The notes under the pieces: model-generated
Seen by the model: the letters and a program-made list of their open reading frames with translations, nothing else
What the model was told of the DNA's origin: nothing
Databases searched by the model: none
In this document: positions 52,656-62,139 of the stretch, piece by piece
Layout of the letters: every line of letters begins with the position of its first letter
Position numbering within the stretch: position 1 is the first letter of the stretch
Assembly: GCF_902459775.1 (NCBI RefSeq)
Contig: NZ_CABPSQ010000012.1
Span: 62,001-126,000 of the forward strand
From: Pandoraea captiosa
Lineage (GTDB): Bacteria > Pseudomonadota > Gammaproteobacteria > Burkholderiales > Burkholderiaceae
Direction: 5' to 3'
Length of the DNA: 64,000 bases
Made by a program: the position numbers and the translations under genes

Positions 52656-54089
52656 TCAAACCGGCACCCGTCCGTAGGTATCTTCGAACCGGACGATATC
52701 GTCCTCGCCGAGATACGTCCCCGACTGCACCTCAATCAATTCGAGCGCGATTTTGCCCGGATTACGCAAACGGTGCGTTACCCCGAGCGGAATGTAAGTC
52801 GATTCATTCTCTGTGAGCAGAATTTCCTTATCACCATTGGACACAAGTGCCGTGCCACGCACGACCACCCAGTGTTCCGCACGATGGTGATGCATCTGGC
52901 GACTGAGCTGAGCGCCCGGGTTCACCACGATGCGTTTGACCTGGAACCGATCACCCTGATCGATGCCCTCGTACGTTCCCCAAGGACGCACCACGCGGCG
53001 ATGCGTCACCGACTCCTGACGCCCGGTCGCATTCAGACGTTCGACGATCTTCTTCACGTCCTGCGCGCGATCACGGTGCGCCACAAGCACGGCGTCCGCC
53101 GTCTCAACGATCACGACGTCGTCCAGACCGATGGTAGCGACCATGCGATGCTCTGCGCGGATATAGGAATTGCGGGTATCTTCGACCAACACATCGCCCA
53201 GAATGGCGTTGCCGTCGTCGTCGGCTTGCGCCAGTTCCGTCAGTGCCGCCCACGAACCGATGTCGCTCCAACCTAGCGCATCGGTTGGCACCACGGCAGC
53301 GCGGTCCGTATGCTCCATCACCGCATAGTCGATCGACTCGCTGGCACACGCGGCAAACCGATCGGCGTTCAGGCGGGTGAAGTTCATATCCTGTTGGGCG
53401 GCATCGAGCGACGCTCCGGCACATTCGGCGGTTGCCGGGGCGAATCGGGCGAGTTCGTTGAGGAATGTCGATGCCTTGAAAAGGAACATCCCGCTGTTCC
53501 AATAATGCCCGCCGGCAGCCAACAACTCTGCGGCTTTTTGCGCGTCCGGCTTTTCAACAAACGCTTCGACCTGGCGTGCCTGCCCGCCGCCGACCAGCAC
53601 GTCACCCGCACGGATATACCCGTAGCCCGTGTTCGGCGCCGTTGGCCGAATACCGAACGTCACGAGACGCTCATCCAGGGCCGCCTTCACCGCTTCGCCA
53701 ACCGCTGCGGCGAACGCCGGTTCGTTGCCGATGACATGGTCCGACGGAAGCACGAGTACTAACGCATCTTCGTCGTGGGACAGACGCATCGCCAGTCGAG
53801 CTGCCGCAGCAATGGCAGGGGCGGTATTTCGCGCGACCGGTTCAAGCACGATCGCTGATACGGACGCCCCTATCTCGCGAAGCTGATCGACCACCAAAAA
53901 TCGCTGCTCATTGTTCGTGACGACAATCGCGGGCTGGACGCCGGGAAGGGCCGACGCGCGCTGTACCGTTTGCTGAATCAGCGTCGTGTCGCCGGTCAGC
54001 TTGAGGTATTGCTTCGGATAGCCGCCTCGGGACATCGGCCACAAACGCGTACCGCTACCACCACACAGGACGATGGGAAAAATTTTCAT
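52656..54089 (-). CDS. manC: Mannose-1-phosphate guanylyltransferase / mannose-6-phosphate isomerase
   Basis: A 477-residue bifunctional type II PMI-GMP enzyme supplying GDP-mannose. Residues 1-350 are the nucleotidyltransferase (LCGGSGTRLWPMSRGGYPKQYL, FVEKPD). Residues 360-477 are the cupin isomerase (RPWGTYEGIDQGDRFQVKRIVVNPGAQLSRQMHHHRAEHW, ITEN-type ENESTYIPLGVTHRLRNPG). The ATG overlaps the kpsC stop by 4 bp, so it belongs to the leftward capsule operon GT4-kpsC-manC. It suggests a mannose-, fucose- or rhamnose-type residue in the capsule or EPS. Confidence 0.95.
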   Translation of the reverse strand: MKIFPIVLCGGSGTRLWPMSRGGYPKQYLKLTGDTTLIQQTVQRASALPGVQPAIVVTNNEQRFLVVDQLREIGASVSAIVLEPVARNTAPAIAAAARLAMRLSHDEDALVLVLPSDHVIGNEPAFAAAVGEAVKAALDERLVTFGIRPTAPNTGYGYIRAGDVLVGGGQARQVEAFVEKPDAQKAAELLAAGGHYWNSGMFLFKASTFLNELARFAPATAECAGASLDAAQQDMNFTRLNADRFAACASESIDYAVMEHTDRAAVVPTDALGWSDIGSWAALTELAQADDDGNAILGDVLVEDTRNSYIRAEHRMVATIGLDDVVIVETADAVLVAHRDRAQDVKKIVERLNATGRQESVTHRRVVRPWGTYEGIDQGDRFQVKRIVVNPGAQLSRQMHHHRAEHWVVVRGTALVSNGDKEILLTENESTYIPLGVTHRLRNPGKIALELIEVQSGTYLGEDDIVRFEDTYGRVPV

Positions 54090-56041
54090 TTTGTGCTCTG
54101 GTCTCGATCGTTGAAAAAGGGGGGATCGGTGCGCCAGTGGCCGGATGCCCCGGCATCCGGTGGCGGCGCATATATCGCTTCGCTACGAAGCCTGTCGCGA
54201 AGGGAAGTGAGGAAATACATGGCGACATTGCGCAACCAGCGCCTCGTCTTTCGGAGGCTGCGGGCCGGTGAGTGCCGCACGGCGACGAGCGGTCGCGCGG
54301 CGCGCGGCGCGAGTTGCGCGACGACCGCTTCCGGCGTGGTGTACAAGCCCAGTCGCCAGTCGAAATACAACGGGTACTTCAGCAACGCTCCTGCTACCAG
54401 CATGTCCAGCGTGAGCTCGCGCTCTCGCCAGGGAATCACCCCCGCATGATCGTGCGTCAGCCCCCAACCGGCATAGAACGGGAGACCGTAGACATGTACG
54501 GTCTTGTTCCGCAGCAGTGCATCGAAGCCGGTCAGCGACGACAATGTGTGCACTTCGTCGCTAGCTTCGATAAGCGAAACAATATCGGCGTCGCTGTCGA
54601 CGACATCCGCCACGGCATGTGCATCGATCAGTCCCCGCCGGTTACCACTCAACACATCCGGGTGCGGCTTGTAGACGATGAATGCCCCCGGGCACGCTGC
54701 ACGGACTTCGTCCAACAATGCTTGAGCGGTACGCACATGTCGGGTGCCCAGCCGTATCGACGCATCGTCAGCCACTTGTCCGACGACGAGTACCACGTGC
54801 GATCCGACTGGCGCACGCCATGACACTGACCGACGCCCCAGGTTGTACTTGGTCAGGCCGGCGCTGACGATGCGCTCACGCAACGCTCTGGCGCGAGCCA
54901 ACTCTTCGGGAGTGAATTGAGTTTCGTTCAGGATTTGCGTCAGATCGTTGGGCGTTGCCGGATTGAAGTACATGCCGCGCTGATCGACAACCTGACTTCG
55001 CGGCGCAATGAAATCGGACCCCAGCCCGTGTGAATGCAGAAATCCGTCTTCGATGCGCAGCGGCGGCGCCTCATGAGCCTCGCCGTCTCGCTCACGAGCG
55101 CCCCAAAGGGCGACACGCGCGCCTGTCCGGACGGATTGGCCCGCATTGAGCCACGCTAACGAGCCGCCGCCCGCACGCAGATATGGCGTTGCAAATGGCC
55201 GCTTCCATCGCGCAAAACAAAACCCGTCCACCCGATCCAGCGCGCGATAGCGCTCGGACACAGCGCGCTGTACATCGACGATGTCGAGCACATCAGTCAA
55301 CGTGCCGCGTCCAAGCGTGACCGGATCGCGATATCGCGCAAGCTCCAGATAAATGACGCGGAACAGATCGGAAAGACTTGGACGCTCGGATACCGGCAGG
55401 ACGAAAGCATCGGCGCTCAACCCCCATCCGGCGTAAACCGGCGTTCCGAAAACGTGCACCGTTGCACCGGCGAGCATACCGAACCAGCCCTCGCTCGACG
55501 CCAACGTATAGACATCGGTGGCGTGCGCGAGGTAGTCATGGGCGTCGCCGTCGTACCATTCGACGCCTTGCCATCTCCTCGCATCGATATGACTGGATAA
55601 CCATCGCCCTCGCCCGGGATCTCTCGTGCGCACGATCACCACGCGCTTTCCGGCGTGATGTGCTCGGGCATGCGCTACCATGCGCGCGAACGCTCTGTGC
55701 GAGTTGTTTCGGTCGCCACCGAAAACTCTGGTCTGCCGACGACGCTCGTCAATGAGCAGCACGACCTTTGCCGAACTTGGCATTGTCGGTGCGCGATTCC
55801 AGCGCGCCAGCACTGGCGCCGCCTGCGACGACCGAACTCGCAACATCAACGCATCCACATCCCGCACGTTGTCGTGCGATGCGAGTTTGACCAGCGCACG
55901 CGCAATGTCGCTGCGTTGCAGCGGGCGATCGAACCACGATAACCACGCCGAAGCGCAGCGCCCGCCCGAACCGATCGGGCCGCGCGATGCCGCCCGATCC
56001 CGGGCGGTAACGTCAGAATTAGCGCTCGTACTCTCGACCAT
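54086..56041 (-). CDS. kpsC: Capsule KpsC-like beta-Kdo transferase (two-module)
   Basis: A 651-residue protein with two related modules. Module 1 has TLASSEGWFGMLAGATVHVFGTPVYAGWGLSADAF and module 2 HTLSSLTGFDALLRNKTVHVYGLPFYAGWGLTHDH. Module 2 also carries VVLVVGQVADDASIRLG and FIVYKPHPDVLSGNRRG. KpsC and KpsS build the poly-Kdo linker on phosphatidylglycerol in group 2 capsules. The start at 56041 overlaps the GT4 stop by one base (TGATG). Confidence 0.88.
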   Translation of the reverse strand: MVESTSANSDVTARDRAASRGPIGSGGRCASAWLSWFDRPLQRSDIARALVKLASHDNVRDVDALMLRVRSSQAAPVLARWNRAPTMPSSAKVVLLIDERRRQTRVFGGDRNNSHRAFARMVAHARAHHAGKRVVIVRTRDPGRGRWLSSHIDARRWQGVEWYDGDAHDYLAHATDVYTLASSEGWFGMLAGATVHVFGTPVYAGWGLSADAFVLPVSERPSLSDLFRVIYLELARYRDPVTLGRGTLTDVLDIVDVQRAVSERYRALDRVDGFCFARWKRPFATPYLRAGGGSLAWLNAGQSVRTGARVALWGARERDGEAHEAPPLRIEDGFLHSHGLGSDFIAPRSQVVDQRGMYFNPATPNDLTQILNETQFTPEELARARALRERIVSAGLTKYNLGRRSVSWRAPVGSHVVLVVGQVADDASIRLGTRHVRTAQALLDEVRAACPGAFIVYKPHPDVLSGNRRGLIDAHAVADVVDSDADIVSLIEASDEVHTLSSLTGFDALLRNKTVHVYGLPFYAGWGLTHDHAGVIPWRERELTLDMLVAGALLKYPLYFDWRLGLYTTPEAVVAQLAPRAARPLVAVRHSPARSLRKTRRWLRNVAMYFLTSLRDRLRSEAIYAPPPDAGASGHWRTDPPFFNDRDQSTK

Positions 56042-57219
56042 CAGTGAACGGCCAGTTGCGCCAGCAACGCATCGACACGAGAAAAATGGTCATCCCAGGT
56101 AGGCGTTTGAAACTTCGCCATGCGTTGGAGCTGATTTGCGCGCGCCGACGCGCCCGCATCGGAAAATGATTCGATGCGCGCGACCCAGCCCGGGCCGTCC
56201 AGGGCGTCGACGTAGTCGGGAATGTCACCGGCGATCTCGCGAAAGACGTCGAGGGGACTCGCGATGACCGGCACGCCCAATGTCAGCGCCTCGACCAGAG
56301 GCATCCCATAACCCTCGACGAATGAGGGGAACAGCAGCGCGCAAGCATGCTGCAGCCATTGCTGCAACCCCCGGTCGTCGCAATCTCCGATCTCGATCAC
56401 GTGTTCACGCAAAGCATCACTTCGCTCAAGCATGTCGATGGCGTTCTCACTCTCCCAGCCACGGCGGCCGATGAGGACAAGCCGCGGCGCCGCCGATCCG
56501 AATCGCTCCACCAATCGCCGCCAGACCTGAAGGATGAGCCAGTGGTTTTTTCGCGCCTCTATGGTCCCCACCATGACGAAATATGGTGAGGCGAGCGGGC
56601 GCGACATCGCCTCAGATCTGACGATACCCGGCGCCAGGGGGGCAACGACGTGCTGAGGTAACGGCAACCCGGCCAATACCGCTTCGCTGGAAAGTGCTTT
56701 TAGCGTGTCAGCCGAATTCGTCACCAATCCATCGGCGTATTGAAGCGCCGCGTGGATGCGACGCCGATGCTGCTGCTTGGCGTGTGGGCGACAGTACTCA
56801 GCATGCGTGATCGGAATAAGGTCGTGAATCATCATCACGCTGCGCACGCCGCGACGACGAAGACGCCGATAGTAGTGCAAGTGCTCCATACCGGTATGAC
56901 TGGTATGCAGCAACGTGGCGCGCTGGGCTTCGCGTCCTGTGATCCGCGCCGTCACCCCACGCGCGAGCGAAGCAGCCAGCCAAGTGCGTACCCCCACGGG
57001 CCGCCGTCCGCCAAGCAGCATTTCGAACAATGTCTGCGAGTCGCGCGGCGTCAGATCGATCGCATGACCGCGATGGCTGATCAGTGCGCGCGCACGCGAA
57101 CCATATCGCGAAACATAAGCGAGACTCACCCGATCCACTCCGGTAGGCAGGAGGTTATCTAGCAATCGGGAGACGAGACGGGAGGTGTCCAACAGGTATT
57201 CAGACATTAATTCGGACAT
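56041..57219 (-). CDS. Glycosyltransferase family 4 protein (capsule cluster, leftward)
   Basis: A 392-residue GT-B retaining glycosyltransferase. It has SVMMIHDLIPITHAEYC in the first domain, FVMVGTIEARKNHWLILQVWRRLVERFG at the linker and PSFVEGYGMPLVEALTLGVPVIASPLDVFREIAGD (E-x7-E) in the donor site. This is the mannosyltransferase-like WbdA/MtfB style. The first gene of the leftward capsule operon; its promoter faces the AT-rich region at 57220. The start at 57219 has no clear ribosome site; a second ATG lies at 57207. Confidence 0.88.
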   Translation of the reverse strand: MSELMSEYLLDTSRLVSRLLDNLLPTGVDRVSLAYVSRYGSRARALISHRGHAIDLTPRDSQTLFEMLLGGRRPVGVRTWLAASLARGVTARITGREAQRATLLHTSHTGMEHLHYYRRLRRRGVRSVMMIHDLIPITHAEYCRPHAKQQHRRRIHAALQYADGLVTNSADTLKALSSEAVLAGLPLPQHVVAPLAPGIVRSEAMSRPLASPYFVMVGTIEARKNHWLILQVWRRLVERFGSAAPRLVLIGRRGWESENAIDMLERSDALREHVIEIGDCDDRGLQQWLQHACALLFPSFVEGYGMPLVEALTLGVPVIASPLDVFREIAGDIPDYVDALDGPGWVARIESFSDAGASARANQLQRMAKFQTPTWDDHFSRVDALLAQLAVH

Positions 57220-57823
57220 CTGACGTAAAAAAACGCCGGCCCACTATTCCCGAAGTCGCACCAACAAGTCAAGAATTAAATCCACTTCACGAACTACGAG
57301 GCAACTATCGCCAACCATGTGACACGCCTGCACCGCCAGAGGAAATTACATCGTACAACGATACATATAACTGAATACTGACAAGAAACTTACATAACCA
57401 ATTTCTCATCGAAACGAAGAAAATGAAAATACATATTTGATCCATACATATGAATCGGGGGACGCACGTGGCAACTTTATGACAATCAAAATTCCGTCAC
57501 CTATCAAAATTGACAGTTTCGCGAAGTGCTCAAAAATCGAGCAGTTCTGCGCCACGTCGTTGATTAACATAGAAATAATTCCCTGCCATCGGTGCACAAC
57601 GTGAGACCATCGTGAAACAATTCTCAACAAGTTGTGACAATTCTTAACATCCTGCTGTAGTATTACTCACCATTACATTCGGTCGGTTTTGGGCGATATT
57701 CACAGTTCTTTAGGTTGGAACAGCTAAGTTGATAGACCCCGAGTCAACCTTAGCCGAAGGCAGTACGGCGAAAGATCCTTGCGCGAGCTTCGCGACGAGG
57801 ATTAAAAAAACAAAAGAAATAAA
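57220..57823. promoter_or_regulatory. AT-rich divergent control region of the capsule locus
   Basis: A 604-bp gene-free stretch, strikingly AT-rich against its GC-rich neighbours. It contains a direct repeat ACAATTCTCAACA / ACAATTCTTAACA (57617-57629, 57637-57649; period 20), a possible promoter GTGACA-N18-TAGTAT (57634-57663) and two leader hairpins: 57723-57754 (GCTAAGTTGA/TCAACCTTAGC) and 57782-57794 (CGCGA/TCGCG). No perfect ops/JUMPstart element was found. A leader of about 150 nt would precede kpsE. Confidence 0.6.
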
Positions 57824-58984
57824 TTGGAAAACGTACAAAAAATCGGGGAGACCGGCATCAGCGCCGGTCAACAGAGCAATTTCGTCGCTCGCTTAAAGAG
57901 AATCGACAAACTCTTTGCAGCCGTGGTGCTGCTGCCGTCGCTTGTCTCGACGCTCTATTTCACGTTCATTGCCGCAGACGTTTATGTCTCCACGTCGACG
58001 TTTGTCGTCCGCAGCCCGCAAAAAAGCGCGCAAGCTGGCAGCTTGTTCGGCAGCTTTCTGCAAAGCAGCGGGCTCGCCCGCGCGGACGACGACACACATG
58101 CAGTAAACGACTACATGCTTTCGCGTGACGCCCTCACGGAATTGAACAAGGGTGAGACGTTCCGAAATGCCTATGGCGGCGACAATGGCGATGTGTTTAG
58201 TCGGTTCGGAACACTGGGGCTGCGCACATCGTTCGAGGACTTGCTCAAGTATTTCCAGCGCCGCGTGGAAGTGCACTACGACACCACCACCTCGATCACG
58301 ACACTGACGGTCGAGGCTTATTCGGCAAAGGAAGCGCAGACGTTCAATCTGCAATTGCTGGATCTGGGCGAAAAACGCGTCAACGAGATGAATAGCCGGG
58401 CGGCGCAGGACGCCGTGCGATACGCCGCCGGCGAGGTCGAGCGCGCACAAAATGCCGTTCGCAGGACGTCCGCCGAACTGCTGGCGTTCCGAGAACATCA
58501 GTCTGTTTTCGATCCGGAGAAGCAGTCCGCGCTGGATCTCCAGCAAGCGTCTCAGATCCAGATGGATCTGAAGAACAGCAGCGCATTGCTGGCACAGTTG
58601 CAATCGGTGGCGCCGGCAAACCCGCAAATCCCGGTGCTCAAGACTCGCATCGACACGCTGCGTCGACAAATCAATGAAACGACGCAGGGTGTAGCTGGTG
58701 GCCGCAATTCCCTCGCGAACAAGAATGCCCGCTACGAGCGCCTCGCGCTGGACCGCGACTTCGCGGAAAAGCAGCTCGCATCCGCGCAAGTGTCGTTGGA
58801 AACCGCCCGCAACGAGGCCATTCGCCAACAGTTGTATCTGGAGCGTATCGCTCAGCCGAACGCGCCTGACAAAGCCCTGCTGCCGCACCGAATTCGCAAC
58901 ATTGCCGCCACGCTGATTCTGTCGTTGCTGGTCTGGGCTTCGCTGCGCTTGCTGCTGGCCAGTGTGCGAGAACATCGTGACTGA
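57824..58984 (+). CDS. kpsE: Capsule export inner-membrane protein, KpsE/CtrB family
   Basis: A 386-residue polysaccharide co-polymerase of ABC-type capsule export. There is one membrane helix near residues 30-52 (LFAAVVLLPSLVSTLYFTFIA), a Wzz-type periplasmic domain (YVSTSTFVVRSPQKSAQAG), long coiled coils (about 180-340) and a C-terminal helix (IRNIAATLILSLLVWASLRLLLA). It links the KpsMT transporter with the outer-membrane KpsD. The start codon is TTG: an in-frame TAA at 57803 and the absence of ATG or GTG in the first domain leave no other reasonable choice. There is no strong ribosome site. Confidence 0.92.
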   Translation: MENVQKIGETGISAGQQSNFVARLKRIDKLFAAVVLLPSLVSTLYFTFIAADVYVSTSTFVVRSPQKSAQAGSLFGSFLQSSGLARADDDTHAVNDYMLSRDALTELNKGETFRNAYGGDNGDVFSRFGTLGLRTSFEDLLKYFQRRVEVHYDTTTSITTLTVEAYSAKEAQTFNLQLLDLGEKRVNEMNSRAAQDAVRYAAGEVERAQNAVRRTSAELLAFREHQSVFDPEKQSALDLQQASQIQMDLKNSSALLAQLQSVAPANPQIPVLKTRIDTLRRQINETTQGVAGGRNSLANKNARYERLALDRDFAEKQLASAQVSLETARNEAIRQQLYLERIAQPNAPDKALLPHRIRNIAATLILSLLVWASLRLLLASVREHRD

Positions 58985-59783
58985 GCGTCGCACGCCGCCG
59001 GGAACGCTGCTGCGCTCCTTACGCATTCAGTTGCGCGTAATCAAGGCGCTGCTGATGCGCGAGATCATCACGCGTTACGGCCGTCACAACATCGGTTTCG
59101 CATGGCTTTTCGTCGAACCAATGATGTTTACGCTGGGCATTCTCGTACTTTGGAATTTGGTCCACGACACGGGTAGCGCACACCACATCAATGCCGCGGC
59201 CTATGCGCTCACGGGCTACTCGACCATTCTTTTGTGGCGCAACACGATTGGACGCTGCGCAGGTGCGGTAGTGCCGAACCAGGCATTGCTGTACCACCGC
59301 AATGTGCAGGTCATCGACTTGTTCTTCACGCGCATTGCGCTTGAAGTCGCCGGCGCGACCCTGTCGATGATCGTGCTCATGGCGGTGTTCACGGCAGCCG
59401 GCGTCATCGACTTGCCCGTGAACATCATGGACATGATTTACGGATGGGGTCTGCTGGCGTGGTACAGCGCAGCGATGGCGCTTCTGATCGGCGGACTGAG
59501 CGAATACAGCGAATTGGTTGATCGGTTCTGGCACCCGCTGGCGTACTTCCAGTTGCCTGTCTCGGGCGCCATGGTCATGGCCAGTTGGCTGCCGCCGAGC
59601 ATTCGGGAAATCGTGCTGCTATTCCCCACGGCGAACTGCGTCGAGTTGTTCCGGTTCGGATATTACGGCACCGCTGTCAAGCCGTTTTACGACGTTCCGT
59701 ATGTGGTCGTTGTCAATCTCGTGCTGACGTGGCTGGGATTGCTTGTCGTGCGCGGCGCCTCGCGCCGGGTGGAATTGCAATGA
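58977..59783 (+). CDS. kpsM: Capsule ABC transporter permease, KpsM family
   Basis: A 268-residue ABC-2 type permease with six membrane helices. It has LLMREIITRYGRHNIGFAWLFVEPMMFTLGILVLW (the amphipathic start typical of KpsM and Wzm) and SGAMVMASWLPPSIREIVLLFPTANCVELFR near the end. With KpsT it exports the lipid-linked capsule chain. The GTG at 58977 overlaps kpsE by 8 bp; a GTG at 58962 is an alternative start. It overlaps kpsT by 4 bp. Confidence 0.92.
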   Translation: MTERRTPPGTLLRSLRIQLRVIKALLMREIITRYGRHNIGFAWLFVEPMMFTLGILVLWNLVHDTGSAHHINAAAYALTGYSTILLWRNTIGRCAGAVVPNQALLYHRNVQVIDLFFTRIALEVAGATLSMIVLMAVFTAAGVIDLPVNIMDMIYGWGLLAWYSAAMALLIGGLSEYSELVDRFWHPLAYFQLPVSGAMVMASWLPPSIREIVLLFPTANCVELFRFGYYGTAVKPFYDVPYVVVVNLVLTWLGLLVVRGASRRVELQ

Positions 59784-60451
59784 TCGAACTGACTGACGTT
59801 ACGAAGCGCTATGCCACGCGGCTCGGGCGGGTCACCGTACTCAACAAGGTGAACTTGCGCATTGCGAGAGGCGAACGCGTAGGCATTCTGGGTGGCAACG
59901 GCGCCGGGAAGTCCACGCTGATCCGTTTGATCAGCGGGGCCGAGCTGCCCAGCGACGGCATCGTTCGGCGGAGCATGAACGTTTCATGGCCGCTGGCGTT
60001 CGGTGGCGCGTTTCAGGGCTCGCTGACCGGACTGGATAACGTCAGATTCGTCTGCCGCGTATATGGGGCCGAGTACGAGAAGGTTCGCCCCTTCGTCGAA
60101 GATTTCAGCGAACTCGGCAAGTACCTTCGAGAGCCGGTGAAGAAGTATTCAAGCGGTATGCGTGCGCGGCTCGCGTTCGCGATTTCGATGGCAATCGAAT
60201 TCGATTGCTTCCTGATCGACGAGGTTATCGCGGTGGGCGATTCCCGTTTCCAGGAGAAGTGCAACCGGGAGTTGTTCGAGCGGCGCAAAGACCGCGCCAT
60301 GCTGGTCGTCTCTCACCACGCAGATCTCATTCGGGACGTGTGCACGACCGGATTCGTGCTGGACAAGGGCACGCTCCATCATTTTGACGATATCGATGCG
60401 GCATATCGATTCTATGAACTCAAGCAACAACAGGGTAAGCATGAGCACTGA
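59780..60451 (+). CDS. kpsT: Capsule ABC transporter ATPase, KpsT family
   Basis: A 223-residue ATPase. It has Walker A GGNGAGKST, Q-loop region SWPLAFGGAFQGSLTG, signature YSSGMRARLAFA, Walker B CFLIDEVIAVGD and the switch His in VVSHHADLI. The short form without a carbohydrate-binding C-terminal domain is the KpsT rather than the Wzt type, in keeping with capsule export. ATGA overlap with kpsM. Confidence 0.95.
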   Translation: MIELTDVTKRYATRLGRVTVLNKVNLRIARGERVGILGGNGAGKSTLIRLISGAELPSDGIVRRSMNVSWPLAFGGAFQGSLTGLDNVRFVCRVYGAEYEKVRPFVEDFSELGKYLREPVKKYSSGMRARLAFAISMAIEFDCFLIDEVIAVGDSRFQEKCNRELFERRKDRAMLVVSHHADLIRDVCTTGFVLDKGTLHHFDDIDAAYRFYELKQQQGKHEH

Positions 60452-62036
60452 GCGCAAGGTCAAGGTACTGCTGGAAATGCGTCCGGCAATGGAAGGATTC
60501 GCCGGCATTCCGCAGGAAACCCGTTTGCTGTTTCGTGGTTTGCGAATGATCGACAGCGTGGAAACAGAGGGCATGATTCAGATGTCCCATCGATCGCTGG
60601 CCAAAGGCACGCCACTGAAGGCGTCCAAGGCGCGTCGCATGTCGGACGCCCGGCGTCTGAACCGATACTCGCGCGTCATCGTGTCCATGGCAGAGAAGCC
60701 GTACCGCACTGTCGTCGATATCGTGATCGGACACCTGGAACGCCGACTCGCCGCAACCTCTCTGTCGTTGCGCTCGCTCATCGGCGCGTCGCGCGTAAAA
60801 CTTACCCGCTTCGAGTCGGAGAATTTCACCGACTTCACGTGGCGGACCCTGTTCTCGAAGACTTTGCCGGCGTCCGACTTTTCGCTGGTGGCCACGGCGA
60901 ACCATCGCATCTGCTCAGTGCCGTGGCGCCTCATGCATATGGCCGGGCTTCGCTCCCTTAGCGCGAAGTCCACGCCAAGCTATCCGCGTCTGGCGACGGA
61001 GGGCGTCGACGTCTTCATCGCGCAGACGCCATACCCTGCCACGGTCAGCCGGAACACCGCCTTTGTGGTGCGCTATCACGATGCCATTCCGGTGTTCATG
61101 CCGCACACCATTCCGGAAAAGTCCGTTCACCAGGCCACCCACTTCTACGCACTCGGCAGCAATGTTCGCTGCGGCGCATGGTTCGCTTGCGTGTCCGAAG
61201 CGACGCGCCAGGACTTGTTGCGCCTGTTCCCCGAAGCGGCTCCGCGCGCTGTGACGATTCACAACATGGTCTCGCACCATTACTTCGATCAACCCGCGGC
61301 GCCCGAGCGCGTGCCGGAGATCATCCGCGCACGTCTTTACGAAGGCGTGGAGCTACTGCCGAAGTTCTTCAGTCTGCGCGAGCAGGAGAATTTCTACAAA
61401 CGTGTCTTGAGCCCCCGTCCGTTCAAGTACGTGATGATCGTCTCGACGATTGAACCGCGGAAGAACCATGCCCGCCTGCTGGCGGCCTGGGAGGTTCTCA
61501 AGTCAGAAATCGATCCCGATCTCAAGCTGGTCGTCGTAGGCACCCTCGGCTGGGACAACGCCGCCATCACAAAGGCGATGCGCCCCTGGATCGATCGCGG
61601 GGAACTGTTCCCACTCAACGCCGTCCCCGCGCCGGATCTGCGCGTGCTGTATCGCAATGCACTGGCAACCGTCTGCCCAAGTCTGGGGGAAGGCTTCGAC
61701 TTCTCTGGCGTGGAATCCATGCGAAGCGGTGGTGTCACCGTGGCGTCTGACATTCCGGTCCACCGCGAGATCTACGACGACGCGTCGGGTTACTTCGATC
61801 CATACTCGACGGCGAGTCTCGTCAAGGCGCTCAAGGAAGTGATCTACGACGAAGGTGCCGAAACGCGGCGCAAGCAATTGCGTCTGCGCGGTGCCGAGGT
61901 GTCGGGCCGCTACTTGCCCGAGGCCATCCTTCCGCAATGGCAATCGTTCTTGTCACGCGTGACCGGAACAGAACTCGGCACGACGACGCAGGCGGACGTC
62001 GTAGCGTTCGTCTCAAAAACCCAAAAAGCGGCCTGA
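60441..62036 (+). CDS. Glycosyltransferase family 4 protein (capsule cluster, rightward)
   Basis: A 531-residue GT-B enzyme. The first domain carries VFIAQTPYPATVSRNTAFVVRYHDAIPVFMPHTIPEKS. The second carries YVMIVSTIEPRKNHARLLAAWEVLKSEI, LKLVVVGTLGWDNAAI and the donor motif PSLGEGFDFSGVESMRSGGVTVASDIPVHREIYDDA. It is longer than usual (400) by a 150-residue N-terminal region. It overlaps kpsT by 11 bp and is probably the capsule backbone or linker transferase. Confidence 0.88.
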   Translation: MSTERKVKVLLEMRPAMEGFAGIPQETRLLFRGLRMIDSVETEGMIQMSHRSLAKGTPLKASKARRMSDARRLNRYSRVIVSMAEKPYRTVVDIVIGHLERRLAATSLSLRSLIGASRVKLTRFESENFTDFTWRTLFSKTLPASDFSLVATANHRICSVPWRLMHMAGLRSLSAKSTPSYPRLATEGVDVFIAQTPYPATVSRNTAFVVRYHDAIPVFMPHTIPEKSVHQATHFYALGSNVRCGAWFACVSEATRQDLLRLFPEAAPRAVTIHNMVSHHYFDQPAAPERVPEIIRARLYEGVELLPKFFSLREQENFYKRVLSPRPFKYVMIVSTIEPRKNHARLLAAWEVLKSEIDPDLKLVVVGTLGWDNAAITKAMRPWIDRGELFPLNAVPAPDLRVLYRNALATVCPSLGEGFDFSGVESMRSGGVTVASDIPVHREIYDDASGYFDPYSTASLVKALKEVIYDEGAETRRKQLRLRGAEVSGRYLPEAILPQWQSFLSRVTGTELGTTTQADVVAFVSKTQKAA

Positions 62037-62139
62037 GAGACACACGCTCCGGCGGGCGGGTGCGGCGCCTTCGTGCGCCCTTCCCGCCTTAGCAGCGGCC
62101 GGTCAACAACAGGCTGCCGCCTGAATTCGCGCGCCGGAA

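Noticed and set aside
57700-57823. JUMPstart/ops element before kpsE
   Set aside because: GGCAGTACGG only loosely resembles the ops core GGCGGTAG; the flanking consensus is missing.
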